Shown piece after piece: positions 10,432-18,944 of a stretch of DNA of 64,000 bases. Made by a program: the position numbers and the translations under genes. Position 1 is the stretch's first letter. Each line of letters starts with the position of its first letter. Origin of the DNA: Novipirellula herctigrandis (GTDB lineage Bacteria > Planctomycetota > Planctomycetia > Pirellulales > Pirellulaceae); the NCBI GenBank assembly GCA_007859835.1, contig SJPJ01000001.1, positions 181,245 to 245,244 of the forward strand. Direction: 5' to 3'. The notes beneath the pieces were generated by a model. The model saw only the letters and a list, made by a program, of their open reading frames with translations. It did no database searches and was not told where the DNA came from.

Positions 10432-10450
10432 CAATTTCCGGACGGACACT
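10432..10450 (-). repeat. right terminal inverted repeat of the IS
   Basis: Ends GGACGGACACT. It is followed directly by AATT, which overlaps the TAA stop of the neighbouring minus-strand gene. Confidence 0.88.
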
Positions 10451-10452
10451 AA

Positions 10453-12069
10453 TTACAGACGTTCAACTTCGACCATGTGAAGATAGATAGGACTTTCTGT
10501 TGCCGTCAATCGAAGATGCGAGCCATCGTGATCGGCGTTCAGCTTGCCGGACGGAACCTCTAGCGAAGCCGTTTGCCAGCGGTTTGTTCCTCTGCACACG
10601 ACATCCATCGATTGGTCGCCCACTGAAACATGAAGTCTGCCAACGTCTTGGTCGAGGTACGTTACGTTCATTCGTGATCCCCGGTCTGGTAGGCTGTCGA
10701 CGAACACTTGGTTAACTTTCAATCGAACGGATTCGCCCGCCGGCAAAACACGCGCCCATGCCCCAAACCGCTGATCATCGGGTCCCACGTTCACAACGTT
10801 TTCTCCATGACTCGAATCGCCCGGCAGTCGCCGCATCAGAAAGTCGTAGTCATCATTAAAAACACTCAAGTGTCGCTTTGCTTCGGAGATCCCATTCGCA
10901 GCACGAATCGTGTTGTTCTGTCGAAAGGCAACCCATGCGCCAGGTGACTTATCGGGGCACGCGTGGTATCCAACGTATTTGTCGGCGAACCGAAAAGCTG
11001 CCTCGAATTCACGCTGGTAGGCTCCACCGGGTTCGTGGTAGTGGATCCCGCCGCTGCTGTACGATCCGTCGATCGCGACTCGCATATCCGTCGCATAGAG
11101 TGCGATGTACGAGACCCCGCAGTGAAGATCCAACAAAAGACGCCAGTAACCCCATTGCGGCGGGCTGCACCAACGGTCATCTCTCTTGCCACCATGATGT
11201 CCCCAGGTCGACGCCCAAGGCTCGGCATAGGCGGTCGTCTTTCCTGAACGGCAATCCTCGACAAACCGTTGGTATCTCCTTTCCGTTCCGGACGAGCGAG
11301 GTTCCGCCTCACTCGATGTATGGAACCAGCTGAGCGTGCCATTTTCAAATGCGTCTCGATACTTTTCCTCCAGCTCATCTGAAATGCCATTACGTACAAA
11401 AACCCGAATCGCACCTTGGAATGCGTCGATGTAAGTATCCATTACCGCCTCGATGTAATGGTCCGTCAGTTCCCGACTCCAGGCCGCCAGTTCCATACGA
11501 TTCACTCCATCTGGCACGATCCATTGGTCGAGCGCCCGGTGCTTCGGCTCGATATAATGATGTTCGGTGCCGATGGCATTCAGGTTCATCCGCAATCCGA
11601 GTAACGTGTTTCCGTGTTGCGAGTTTCGCAGATGGTCTGCAAACGCCCGCAGCATTCTCTGGTACGCGATGCGATGCGTTGGATGCCAGAACATCAGCGT
11701 GCCTTTTGAATCGCGGACTTGTACCGACAGCCTCTCCTCAAGATAGGGAACCTGATCGAATAGCCACGCTGGTTTTTGGTTGCCGTTGATCTGGATCGTT
11801 GCGAACAAACCTTGTTGATGCAGTTCAGCCAATTTCTCTTCAACTTGCGAAAAGTCGTACTTGCCTTTTGACGTCTCAATATCAGCCCATTGAAGAACAA
11901 TTTGTCCCCCTTTGATGTAGGGCTGCGATAAGTACTTTTCAGAACTGGCCGAGTACCAGATCGCATACAGTCCGCTCTTAGAGTCTCGCTCGGCGGCAAG
12001 CGAAACGTCAGGGCAACAAGCAACTTCGGCGATGACAAGGATCAGAATGATAAGTGCGTGATGCTGCAT
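10453..12069 (-). CDS. secreted glycoside-hydrolase-like protein (TIM-barrel type, family unassigned)
   Basis: 538 residues from the ATG at 12069. A longer frame would need a TTG at 12114 and would put 15 residues before the signal peptide 'LIILILVIAEVACCPDVSLAA'. The first 350 residues read like a (beta/alpha)8 clan-A glycosidase: 'QIVLQWADIETSKGKYDF' recalls the GH42/GH5-like start, with acidic candidates in 'GLRMNLNAIGTEHHY' and 'TTAYAEPWASTWGHHGG'. The C-terminal ~130 residues look like a beta-sandwich. Family and substrate are not certain. The IS sits on its stop codon but the reading frame is preserved. Confidence 0.7.
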   Translation of the reverse strand: MQHHALIILILVIAEVACCPDVSLAAERDSKSGLYAIWYSASSEKYLSQPYIKGGQIVLQWADIETSKGKYDFSQVEEKLAELHQQGLFATIQINGNQKPAWLFDQVPYLEERLSVQVRDSKGTLMFWHPTHRIAYQRMLRAFADHLRNSQHGNTLLGLRMNLNAIGTEHHYIEPKHRALDQWIVPDGVNRMELAAWSRELTDHYIEAVMDTYIDAFQGAIRVFVRNGISDELEEKYRDAFENGTLSWFHTSSEAEPRSSGTERRYQRFVEDCRSGKTTAYAEPWASTWGHHGGKRDDRWCSPPQWGYWRLLLDLHCGVSYIALYATDMRVAIDGSYSSGGIHYHEPGGAYQREFEAAFRFADKYVGYHACPDKSPGAWVAFRQNNTIRAANGISEAKRHLSVFNDDYDFLMRRLPGDSSHGENVVNVGPDDQRFGAWARVLPAGESVRLKVNQVFVDSLPDRGSRMNVTYLDQDVGRLHVSVGDQSMDVVCRGTNRWQTASLEVPSGKLNADHDGSHLRLTATESPIYLHMVEVERL

Positions 12070-12114
12070 TTGTCTGTGCCCGATGTTGGAGGTCGCCGCC
12101 GGCTGATAAATCAA

Positions 12115-12421
12115 TCGAAAGTCATTGTACCGCAGATACCGCGGCGTTTAACATGCTTATGCATAACACCTACAAACAGTTTCTCATTGGTGAGAAAAAA
12201 CTTTTTCGGCTTAGCGACTTCGCGGCGAACTCCGGATCGCTACGGGTACACGCACCTAAAATTAAACGGATTTGGTCGACCGGACGAATGAAACGGTTTT
12301 CTTAATGGCCCCCACGACATCAAAACATTGGTAGAGAAAGAGAAACCACTTGGACCAGTGGGGTTCAGGCACGCGTCTTTTGGCGCAAGCAGTGATTGAC
12401 CGTCCGCTTGCAGCTTCTGAT
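12115..12421. other. non-coding gap
   Basis: About 300 bases between two minus-strand genes, with no supported gene. A short CCACT...AGTGG inverted repeat near 12351-12366 is too weak to call a terminator. Confidence 0.45.
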
Positions 12422-13198
12422 TCACGGATGTTCTCCGTCGAATTGATGGCAGGTCCCACAGTTCATTTTGACCATGGCGTTGCCCATATCCTCTTTGCCG
12501 TGGCAATCGATGCACGATTGAACCTGCGGAGTCAACTTGCCCAGAATACGTTCGCCGTCGAGGTCACGATTGAGTAGCTCGACAATTTTACCTGCCCCAT
12601 CAGCAGCAAGTCGCCGGCAACGTTCTTTCTTTTCCATACTGAACGCTTCGCATCCGGTCGTCTCGCACCATCGACCGGTCGAAAGATGGCACAACACGGA
12701 ACCTGAAACACTCGAAGGTGTGTCGTCTGCCCATGCCGGTTTCTCCGGTTCATACTGTGGCAGCGGCGTTGTCTCGTACCAGACAACAAGTTCCGCAATC
12801 ATGGCTTCGCGTTTTTCCTTCGGCTTCTCACTGTGAAACATACCAATCAACGCAGACCCGCCATTGATCACTCCACATAGCGAACCACATCCACCGACGC
12901 CGCCATCGCCAAATCGCATCATGTCAATCGGAAATGACCGAAACGGTTCCCCGACCTTATTGGCCAATGTACCGATGACACCGCCCACGACACCGTACAT
13001 GCAACCTCCTTCTGGATAAATTCGGTAGGTTCGCTCGGCAACATCGGCCGGATCAAGTCGTCGGTAACTCCACGAAGGCTCCGATGGGAACTCAGCGGTG
13101 GCGATATTCATTCCTGTTTCGCTACATCCGGTTAACAAAGCAGTCCCGCCAATCAACCCCAAAGAGGAGAACGCTTTGCGTCGATTAATTTGGATCAT
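12422..13198 (-). CDS. split-Soret-like cytochrome c (C_GCAxxG_C_C family) lipoprotein
   Basis: 258 residues from ATG 13198; an upstream in-frame extension has no coding character. 'INRRKAF' and 'GGTALLTGCSE' give a lipobox, so membrane anchoring is likely. The middle carries the C_GCAxxG_C_C pattern: 'GGCMYGVVGGVIGTL' near 63 and 'GGCGSLCGVINGGSALIG' near 100. The C-terminus has two haem-c sites, C-I-D-C-H and C-G-T-C-H. This matches split-Soret cytochromes, probably a periplasmic electron carrier. It is divergent from arsR with about 400 bases between, but a direct arsenic role is only a guess. Confidence 0.8.
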   Translation of the reverse strand: MIQINRRKAFSSLGLIGGTALLTGCSETGMNIATAEFPSEPSWSYRRLDPADVAERTYRIYPEGGCMYGVVGGVIGTLANKVGEPFRSFPIDMMRFGDGGVGGCGSLCGVINGGSALIGMFHSEKPKEKREAMIAELVVWYETTPLPQYEPEKPAWADDTPSSVSGSVLCHLSTGRWCETTGCEAFSMEKKERCRRLAADGAGKIVELLNRDLDGERILGKLTPQVQSCIDCHGKEDMGNAMVKMNCGTCHQFDGEHP

Positions 13199-13413
13199 GA
13201 TTGAATTTGTCCCAATGGAAAGAAGTGTCGAAACTTGAAGCCGAACCGAAATACGCACTGAGCAGATTCGTCGGCGATCCGGTCTTTCGTGCTGTGCCCG
13301 TGTGTGGCCACCAATCCACTTCGTCCAGCAGGGTATTGAGAACCAAATTTGCAATTTAGAACGCTGACGTCGCAACCACGCGCCGCTGTGGACCGATGCT
13401 ACGTGAATGCCAA

Positions 13414-13443
13414 TGCGTATTTGGCATGTTAGCCAAATACGCA
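13414..13443. promoter_or_regulatory. perfect 12-bp inverted repeat with 6-base loop
   Basis: TGCGTATTTGGC (13414-13425) is followed by ATGTTA and its exact reverse complement (13432-13443). It lies between the divergent cytochrome and arsR genes. There is no T-run, so an operator or RNA hairpin is more likely than an intrinsic terminator. Confidence 0.65.
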
Positions 13444-13541
13444 CGGAGAGTCAATATGCGAAGGTTTCCTTTGGATTCAATGACGTTGCCAACGGGTGTC
13501 GACGTTTGCTTGGCGTCTATTGACTGGGACAACCGGTTTGC

Positions 13542-13588
13542 TTATCGTTTATCGTGGATTAACGATAAAGGGGATCGATTAACGATAA
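13542..13588. promoter_or_regulatory. probable ArsR operator cluster upstream of arsR
   Basis: TTATCGTT (13542-13549) pairs with AACGATAA at 13561-13568 and again at 13581-13588. The same motif forms another palindrome before the transporter gene. AT-rich inverted repeats directly before arsR genes are typical autorepression sites (family knowledge). Confidence 0.7.
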
Positions 13589-13596
13589 AGTGATCG

Positions 13597-13926
13597 GTGA
13601 AATTGAAAAAGGCAACCAAAAAACGATGTGACTCCACGCCGGTGAAGCTACAGGCTGATCCCATGGCGGAGGACGTTGCGCGTCTTGCTTGGGCAATCGC
13701 TCATCCAGCGCGAGTACAAATCGTACGGTTGCTGATTGGTCGCGAAACTTGTGTTTGCGGAGAGATCGTTGACTGTTTGCCATTGGCCCAATCGACCGTT
13801 TCTCAACATCTAAAAATACTGAAAGAATCGGGCTTGATCCAAGGGGAAGTGGACGGGCCGAAGGTCTGTTACTGCATAAATCCAGAGCGGCTTGAACAAC
13901 TCAAGACGTTCGTTGCTGGATTGTGA
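13597..13926 (+). CDS. arsR: ArsR-family metalloregulator
   Basis: 109 residues from GTG 13597; an ATG at 13663 would give 88 residues. A winged-helix domain includes '[17 protein letters not shown]' (helices 1-2), '[26 protein letters not shown]' (metal-site Cys pair C-V-C and recognition helix) and '[10 protein letters not shown]' (wing). The E-T-C-V-C pair at the start of helix 3 matches the arsenite site of classical ArsR proteins. The protein should release DNA on binding As(III)/Sb(III). It is flanked by matching inverted repeats and followed by acr3. Confidence 0.9.
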   Translation: MKLKKATKKRCDSTPVKLQADPMAEDVARLAWAIAHPARVQIVRLLIGRETCVCGEIVDCLPLAQSTVSQHLKILKESGLIQGEVDGPKVCYCINPERLEQLKTFVAGL

Positions 13927-13946
13927 CCGTTTTTTTACTTGTGTCT

Positions 13947-13969
13947 ATCGTTTAGCGGCGATAAACGAT
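13947..13969. promoter_or_regulatory. second ArsR-type palindrome before the transporter
   Basis: ATCGTTTA (13947-13954) and TAAACGAT (13962-13969) form a perfect inverted repeat with a 7-base spacer. The half-site also occurs upstream of arsR (13544-13551). Its place between arsR and acr3 suggests separate control of the transporter. Confidence 0.7.
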
Positions 13970-13997
13970 TGTAGCTCACTCATTGGATGACACGGAT

Positions 13998-15239
13998 ATG
14001 AATCAACCCAACGCATGCCCGAACGACAAAAAGGGTATTGGTTTTTTTGAACGCTACTTGACCCTTTGGGTTGGCCTCTGCATCGTCGCGGGAATCGTTC
14101 TTGGCAAGATCGCTCCCGGGATTGCCCAGTCACTCGATGGAATGGCGATCTATGTTAATGGCGCGCCGGTGATTTCGATTCCGATCGCAGTTTGCCTGTT
14201 CTTCATGATGTACCCAATCATGGTCAAGATCGATTTTGGCGAAGTCGTCAAGGCAGGCAAGGCGATTCGGCCTGTTGGATTGACGTTGTTTATCAATTGG
14301 GCCATCAAGCCCTTCACGATGTACGCAATCGCCAGTTTCTTTCTCGGCACTCTGTTCCTTGGTTTCATTGGGCCGGATGCAGTCGATTACGTCAAGGCGC
14401 CACTGGGTTCCAATCTGGAAGTCGGGGCAACCTATGGTGCGGGTGAAGTGGTATTGGTTGAAGGCGTGAAGATGCTCCAAGTTCCACTGTGGCGAAGTTA
14501 TTTGGCTGGGTGCATCTTGCTTGGCATTGCCCCCTGCACTGCAATGGTCTTAGTTTGGGGTTTTTTGGCAAAAGGCAACGACGGACATACGCTAGTGATG
14601 GTCGCGATCAACTCGTTGGCGATGCTTGTATTGTACGGAGTCTTGGGCGGGTTCCTGCTTGGAGTCGGCCAGCTTCCCGTTCCCTGGCAGGCGTTGTTGT
14701 TGTCAATCGGCGTCTATGTCGCTTTGCCTTTGGCAGCCGGTTTTTTGTCACGCAAATGGTTGATCGCTAACAAGGGAGAAGTTTGGTTTCGTGATAAGTT
14801 CTTGCATTTCCTGACGCCTGTTACGATCACGGCACTTCTCGCAACGCTCGTATTATTGTTTTCCTTCAAAGGCGAAACGATCGTTGAAAACCCGCTAACG
14901 ATACTCTGGATCGCTATTCCCTTGACGATTCAGACGTTGGTGATCTTTGCGTTTGGCTATTGCCTCAGCAAAGCGTTGGGATTCACTTACGAGTCCGCTG
15001 CTCCAACCGCGATGATTGGTGCGTCGAATCACTTTGAGGTGGCGATTGCCACGGCTACGATGTTGTACGGATTGTCGTCTGGTGCAGCATTAGCGACCGT
15101 TGTCGGTGTATTGATAGAAGTGCCGTTGATGTTGGGATTGGTCAAGTTTTGCCTGAGGACACAAAGTTGGTTTTCCAGCGAAGTTTCCGATAATGAAAAA
15201 ACAAAAAACGCCGCCCCATCGGTTCAGGACTCTGTTTGA
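13998..15239 (+). CDS. acr3: ACR3-family arsenite efflux permease
   Basis: 413 residues from ATG 13998; a TTG at 13983 is a weaker option. About ten hydrophobic helices begin with '[20 protein letters not shown]'. The conserved Cys of the fourth helix is in '[13 protein letters not shown]' and the conserved Glu in '[13 protein letters not shown]', both hallmarks of ACR3 transporters. It exports As(OH)3, driven by the proton motive force. A hydrophilic tail of ~25 residues closes the protein. The upstream arsR and palindromes support arsenic-inducible expression. Confidence 0.93.
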   Translation: MNQPNACPNDKKGIGFFERYLTLWVGLCIVAGIVLGKIAPGIAQSLDGMAIYVNGAPVISIPIAVCLFFMMYPIMVKIDFGEVVKAGKAIRPVGLTLFINWAIKPFTMYAIASFFLGTLFLGFIGPDAVDYVKAPLGSNLEVGATYGAGEVVLVEGVKMLQVPLWRSYLAGCILLGIAPCTAMVLVWGFLAKGNDGHTLVMVAINSLAMLVLYGVLGGFLLGVGQLPVPWQALLLSIGVYVALPLAAGFLSRKWLIANKGEVWFRDKFLHFLTPVTITALLATLVLLFSFKGETIVENPLTILWIAIPLTIQTLVIFAFGYCLSKALGFTYESAAPTAMIGASNHFEVAIATATMLYGLSSGAALATVVGVLIEVPLMLGLVKFCLRTQSWFSSEVSDNEKTKNAAPSVQDSV

Positions 15240-15588
15240 TGCATGCAATGGAACGCTAAGTTCACTTAGACGAAATTTTCCCAAGCATCTTGGATTAGGC
15301 GTGAATCGAGGATCGCTGGTTGCGATTGTGCAATGCGATTGTGCAATGCGATTGTGCAATGCGATTGATTCCTTTGGTGAGCTGTCCGTTTACGTAACTT
15401 TGTTCGGCAACAAAGCGTGCGGTTTTGGTCCAAATGGGAAAACGTGTTGCCTGCCGGCAAAGCACCGACGATGCCGTTTGCTGCTTATCATCGCGGCAAA
15501 AGTCAATGCAGTCTTGAAACAAACCGGCCCCCGGCCCCCATTGCTGCTACCAGATTGGCCGATCGAAACGGATTCTGCAAAGCGTGGC
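15240..15588. other. non-coding gap containing a short tandem repeat
   Basis: 349 bases between convergent acr3 and the DedA gene. Apart from the 13-bp tandem array at 15321-15367 I see no gene here. Confidence 0.5.
15321..15367. repeat. 13-bp tandem repeat, ~3.6 copies
   Basis: TGCGATTGTGCAA is repeated exactly three times, followed by TGCGATTG. There are no spacers, so it is a simple tandem repeat and not a CRISPR. Confidence 0.9.
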
Positions 15589-16206
15589 TCAAGGTTTTGG
15601 TAATGCGCGGTTAGGTCGTAAACGCTTCCAATATAGATAGACGCCAATCACCAAGAATACGATCCCTGCTAACAGTCCACTACAATTGCTAACCAATTCC
15701 GCGATCACTTCCCACTGACTACCAAAGGCATAGCCGAGACCGCCAAAGACGATGATCCATGTCAGTTCGCCGGCGATGTCGCAAAACAGAAAGCGGATCA
15801 AGGGATATCCACCACTTCCAGCGGCCAAGTTTGTCGGAATGGCAAATGGCGTGAGTATCCAACGCGTGAGGTAGACTGCGATTCCGCCTCGTTTTTGAAA
15901 AGTCAATTGAGCGCGTTGCCATGCCGTGTTGTCTTGAAATCGGTCCTGCAAGTTGCGCCGTGCCAATCGTCCCATCCCATACGAAACCGTATCGCCCAGT
16001 ACAACTGCGACCAATAACAGGATAAACGTCGATGTCATCTCCATCACGCCAGTTCGAACGAACGCTCCACCTGCGATTACGAAAAGCGTACTTGGCATCG
16101 GTACGCCTACTGCAACCAAGAAGACAGCAAGAGCCAACATGGGCTCGCCATAGGCTGCAATCCAAGACAGGAATCGTTCGACAAGCATGATCGCAGGAGG
16201 ATTCAC
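15589..16206 (-). CDS. DedA/VTT-family membrane protein
   Basis: 205 residues from GTG 16206, whose bases overlap the TGA stop of the upstream gene as GTGA. An ATG at 16188 is the alternative. The DedA core is clear: 'FLVAVGVPMPSTLFVIAGGAF', then 'GDTVSYGMGRLARR', 'LTRWILTPFAIPTNLAAG' and 'ELTWIIVFGGLGYAFG', with several membrane helices. DedA proteins are implicated in undecaprenyl-phosphate and phospholipid recycling and envelope integrity (family knowledge). The overlap implies translational coupling with 16203-16853. Confidence 0.88.
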   Translation of the reverse strand: MNPPAIMLVERFLSWIAAYGEPMLALAVFLVAVGVPMPSTLFVIAGGAFVRTGVMEMTSTFILLLVAVVLGDTVSYGMGRLARRNLQDRFQDNTAWQRAQLTFQKRGGIAVYLTRWILTPFAIPTNLAAGSGGYPLIRFLFCDIAGELTWIIVFGGLGYAFGSQWEVIAELVSNCSGLLAGIVFLVIGVYLYWKRLRPNRALPKP

Positions 16207-16853
16207 GGCGCGTCCTCCGATTGTCGACGAAGCACTGTCGCAATTTCTTCGCACAACCGATGTGGCCCCCCGGGGAAACGTAGACGCCCCGCCAGTTCGT
16301 CAAACGGCAAATGGACATTGACTTCACCGTCCCCGTTCTCGTCAGGCCCGTGCGTGGCCTGCTGTGCCAAATCAGCTAGCCCTAACTCGTCAATAATCGT
16401 TGTTGCCGACACACCAGAACTGTTGGCAACATATTGCAGGGTCATCCAACCGCGGACATCAACCAAACCGGTCACCACAGGGTTTTCGCGATAGGCTAAA
16501 ATTGTTTTTCTAAGCTGATCAATCACCGCAGGATATCGACCCAGCGAGGATTGCCCCAGTTCAAGCTCCTCATTTAAGTGCCGGATGTCAATGTTACGGC
16601 GACGGTCCTCCAATTCGACGCCCAACTCTGCGAAAAGATATTCCTGAGGAACTGCGTAGGCGGCAGCAACAAAATGAATCGTCATCCAAGGACGAATTGC
16701 ATCCACATTGGCGTCTCCGGTGTCCAATCCCTGTTGTTTGGTGTATCGGAACTGATGATAGGACTTCCGAGTGCGATTGCCATAGTAGAGGATCAGCCCA
16801 ATCCCGATAGCAAGCAGGCAGATTGTTAAAACTCGGCGACGCGCGATCACCAT
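16203..16853 (-). CDS. single-pass membrane protein with two W-M-T repeats
   Basis: 216 residues from ATG 16853; upstream in-frame codons look non-coding. One N-terminal helix ('VLTICLLAIGIGLILYY') precedes a soluble part with an internal duplication. 'IRPWMTIHFVAAAYAVPQEY' near residue 52 and 'VRGWMTLQYVANSSGVSATT' near 130 share W-M-T, a V-A and a helix ending in L-G-(V/L). I do not recognise a named family. It overlaps the DedA gene by four bases and is probably co-translated, suggesting a shared envelope function (inference). Confidence 0.7.
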   Translation of the reverse strand: MVIARRRVLTICLLAIGIGLILYYGNRTRKSYHQFRYTKQQGLDTGDANVDAIRPWMTIHFVAAAYAVPQEYLFAELGVELEDRRRNIDIRHLNEELELGQSSLGRYPAVIDQLRKTILAYRENPVVTGLVDVRGWMTLQYVANSSGVSATTIIDELGLADLAQQATHGPDENGDGEVNVHLPFDELAGRLRFPGGPHRLCEEIATVLRRQSEDAP

Positions 16854-17270
16854 AATTGTGTCTTCTGATGTCTGTTTGTTAATGCGAATACCGTCCCTGG
16901 GGGTGGATATTATCGCCCCTGATGGACATTGTACTGCAAATGGATTCCAAGTCATTCCGCCTGAACCCAGCTGAGTTCTGCACCGCCGTACCGTTCTTGA
17001 ACAATGGGACAGGTTGGCAATCGTTAACTGATTTGTGTTCGTTTCGTCTAGCGGTGCTCCGCAACGAGTTAGCGGTTCGTTCCAATTGAAACTTCGGGTG
17101 GGGATTGTAGCGAGGGCTGGCAAAAGTTACGACGATTTATCGGACCCTCCGAGACTCTTGACGAGGAGACTCTTGACGAGTTTCGCAACGGCCCGAACCA
17201 AAAACTTGTCGTTACGTGCCCGCGAAGAACCGGCCCTGCATGAAGTCTGAAATGGTTCTCTTCCATGCGC
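16854..17270. other. intergenic region with a perfect 15-bp tandem duplication
   Basis: 417 bases without a supported gene. GAGACTCTTGACGAG occurs twice head-to-tail at 17151-17165 and 17166-17180. Confidence 0.5.
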
Positions 17271-18245
17271 TCATTCGTGGACGCGGGCAACGACGGGGCG
17301 GTGGTCAGATTGTTCCGTGTTGATGACTTGGTAGTCGGCGAACTGCGTTAATTTGGGAATCAGGATCCAATCGATGACTCGCGTGGGATCGTTTGACTCG
17401 AACGTCATCGAGGACTTCGTGGGGATTTCGGTTGGATGACGTTGAAACAAGCCGCTCTTGTCAAACAGTTCGATTGCATTACCGCCTTTTTCGTCAACGT
17501 CGCTGACGGGAAAAGTCGTTGGTGTTGAGTTCAAATCACCAGCGATGAAAAAGGCAGTTTCGCTGGATCCAGCGATGTCGCAGAGCACTTGGGCCGAAGC
17601 AACTCGCAACGCTTCGCTCCGCGATGACAAATGTACCCCAGCAACGGTAAGGATGGAGTCACCAGTTGCAATCTCGCAAACGACGCCGCGTTTCTTTCCG
17701 CCTAACCAGGTTTCCCAAGCAGCGAAATCCGGTAGTTCGACTAGCTTTGCGTCTTTGATTGGATACTTCGACAAAACTGCATTACCGAACCGCCAAGTCC
17801 AGAACAAAATTCGGAAATCGATGTTCCGCTGCTCGACCCAATACGGATAGTCCGCAGCGATGGCTAGCGATTCGGCTTGATTCACCCCGTGACTCCAACT
17901 GGCGTCAAAGTCCACTTCATTCAAAACGACCCAATCGGCATTGATCGTCCGCAATGTCGTTGCGATCTCGGTTAGCCGTTTCGATCGCTGGTCTTTTGAT
18001 TCTCCGTTCCAATTGCTTTCGGAAAGACCGCGGCCGTGCGCAATGTTATAGGTTGCGATCGAAAAGGTGTCCTTGCGCTCCGGTACGTGCGAAGCTCCGG
18101 AGCTATTGTGATGGACCGATACACGCCGCCCGGGCGACATAAGTCTGCTGACGGTGTACGGCCCGACGACAACAACGAAGGTGACAAGCAGGAGGCGAGC
18201 GATGTTGCGGCTTGGAATATATCGGCGGCGCGGGCGTGTTGTCAT
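17271..18245 (-). CDS. exported endonuclease/exonuclease/phosphatase-family protein
   Basis: 324 residues. One N-terminal hydrophobic helix ('LLLVTFVVVVGPYTV') acts as anchor or signal. The EEP domain shows 'SIATYNIAHGRG' (Asn), 'WVVLNEVDFD' (metal-binding Glu), 'GNAVLSKYPI', 'VAGVHLSSRSE', 'FIAGDLNSTPT' (D-x-N) and 'SDHRPVVARV' (catalytic Asp-His). All key residues are present, so it should be an active Mg-dependent phosphodiesterase. Whether it acts on nucleic acid, lipid headgroups or sugar phosphates cannot be told. Location outside the cytoplasm favours phosphate or lipid substrates. Confidence 0.88.
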   Translation of the reverse strand: MTTRPRRRYIPSRNIARLLLVTFVVVVGPYTVSRLMSPGRRVSVHHNSSGASHVPERKDTFSIATYNIAHGRGLSESNWNGESKDQRSKRLTEIATTLRTINADWVVLNEVDFDASWSHGVNQAESLAIAADYPYWVEQRNIDFRILFWTWRFGNAVLSKYPIKDAKLVELPDFAAWETWLGGKKRGVVCEIATGDSILTVAGVHLSSRSEALRVASAQVLCDIAGSSETAFFIAGDLNSTPTTFPVSDVDEKGGNAIELFDKSGLFQRHPTEIPTKSSMTFESNDPTRVIDWILIPKLTQFADYQVINTEQSDHRPVVARVHE

Positions 18246-18492
18246 TCGGTGCTTGTCGTTTGTAGATCACAGCGAGGTGCTCACCTTTGCGTCACGAGCA
18301 AACAAATCGCGACAGTGCTGCTATAACTCGCGTTTGGTGACACTAATATAGCGGATCCCAAATCGAAAACATCATGCCGAATCCTTAGGCCACTCCATCG
18401 TCTGGCGCAGCTTCCGAATCGCCGATTCCAAATGGAACCGCGTCGGCGAATACGACTACGCTCAACGAGATTGCACGCAGCACGTTTTTGGC

Positions 18493-18792
18493 GTGGGAAT
18501 AACTACGCGTTGTGTGTCTCCTTGTATTGGGACTATTGACGATTTGGGACTATTGACGATATTGCTTGTGAGAGAAAATTTGCTGCAAGGCCGCACGTTA
18601 GGAATCATTGTCAAAGCAGCGATTGCTGCAAACGTGTGCTACTTCGCTGGGCCTATATTGGAGACCTATGTTCTTTGGCTTGGCTACAATCGGTCGTGGG
18701 TCCGTTGGTTCCTGTTTCTCGGCGGAATGCTGCTCACGGCAATACTGGCTACACTCGTACTTCGACGCCCGTTTGTTCCGTGGCAGGGTTAG
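18493..18792 (+). CDS. possible small membrane protein
   Basis: 99 codons from a GTG. Two hydrophobic segments are visible: 'GIIVKAAIAANVCYFAGPI' and 'WFLFLGGMLLTAILATLVL', with 'WVRW' between. The 5' part contains a perfect 17-bp tandem duplication (18527-18560), so the true start may lie later. No family is recognised and there is no clear ribosome site. It could be the remnant of a larger membrane protein. Confidence 0.35.
   Translation: MGITTRCVSPCIGTIDDLGLLTILLVRENLLQGRTLGIIVKAAIAANVCYFAGPILETYVLWLGYNRSWVRWFLFLGGMLLTAILATLVLRRPFVPWQG
18527..18560. repeat. 17-bp perfect tandem duplication
   Basis: TTGGGACTATTGACGAT occurs twice head-to-tail. Confidence 0.85.
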
Positions 18793-18906
18793 AAACGATG
18801 AACGAAGAGAAATTGCACGAGATTCGCGAGAATGGTTTCACGTTGATTCGTGGTGTAGTCGACTTGCCGACAGCGGATGCACGATTGCGTGCATGTTGTG
18901 GGTGCC

Positions 18907-18944
18907 TGCTAAGTCATTTTGCTAAGTCATTTTGCTAAGCCATT
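18907..18944. repeat. 13-bp tandem repeat, ~2.9 copies, over a gene end
   Basis: TGCTAAGTCATTT is repeated twice exactly, with a third near-complete copy carrying one change. The last copy includes the stop codon of the minus-strand oxidoreductase, so repeat expansion set the gene's 3' boundary. Confidence 0.8.

Larger units (their letters stand above)
8661..10450 (+). mobile_element. complete insertion sequence, ~1.79 kb
   Basis: Imperfect terminal inverted repeats of 19 bases lie at 8661-8679 and 10432-10450. The outer 11 bases AGTGTCCGTCC match perfectly and there are two mismatches further in. The element is bordered by AATT at 8657-8660 and 10451-10454, read as a 4-bp target duplication. 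One transposase gene fills the interior. Size and transposase suggest an IS5-superfamily/ISNCY-like element; the exact family needs an ISfinder comparison. Intact ends and gene suggest recent insertion. Confidence 0.88.

Noticed and set aside
12340..12370. CCACT...AGTGG inverted repeat as a terminator
   Set aside because: Only five paired bases and no T-run.
15321..15367. Regular repeats resembling a small CRISPR array
   Set aside because: The 13-bp units are directly adjacent with no spacers and no cas genes are present.
18798..18938. Short frame 'MNEEKLHEIRENGFTLIRGV' like the start of a phytanoyl-CoA dioxygenase
   Set aside because: Only about 30 residues before a tandem repeat; too short to assign, at most a remnant.
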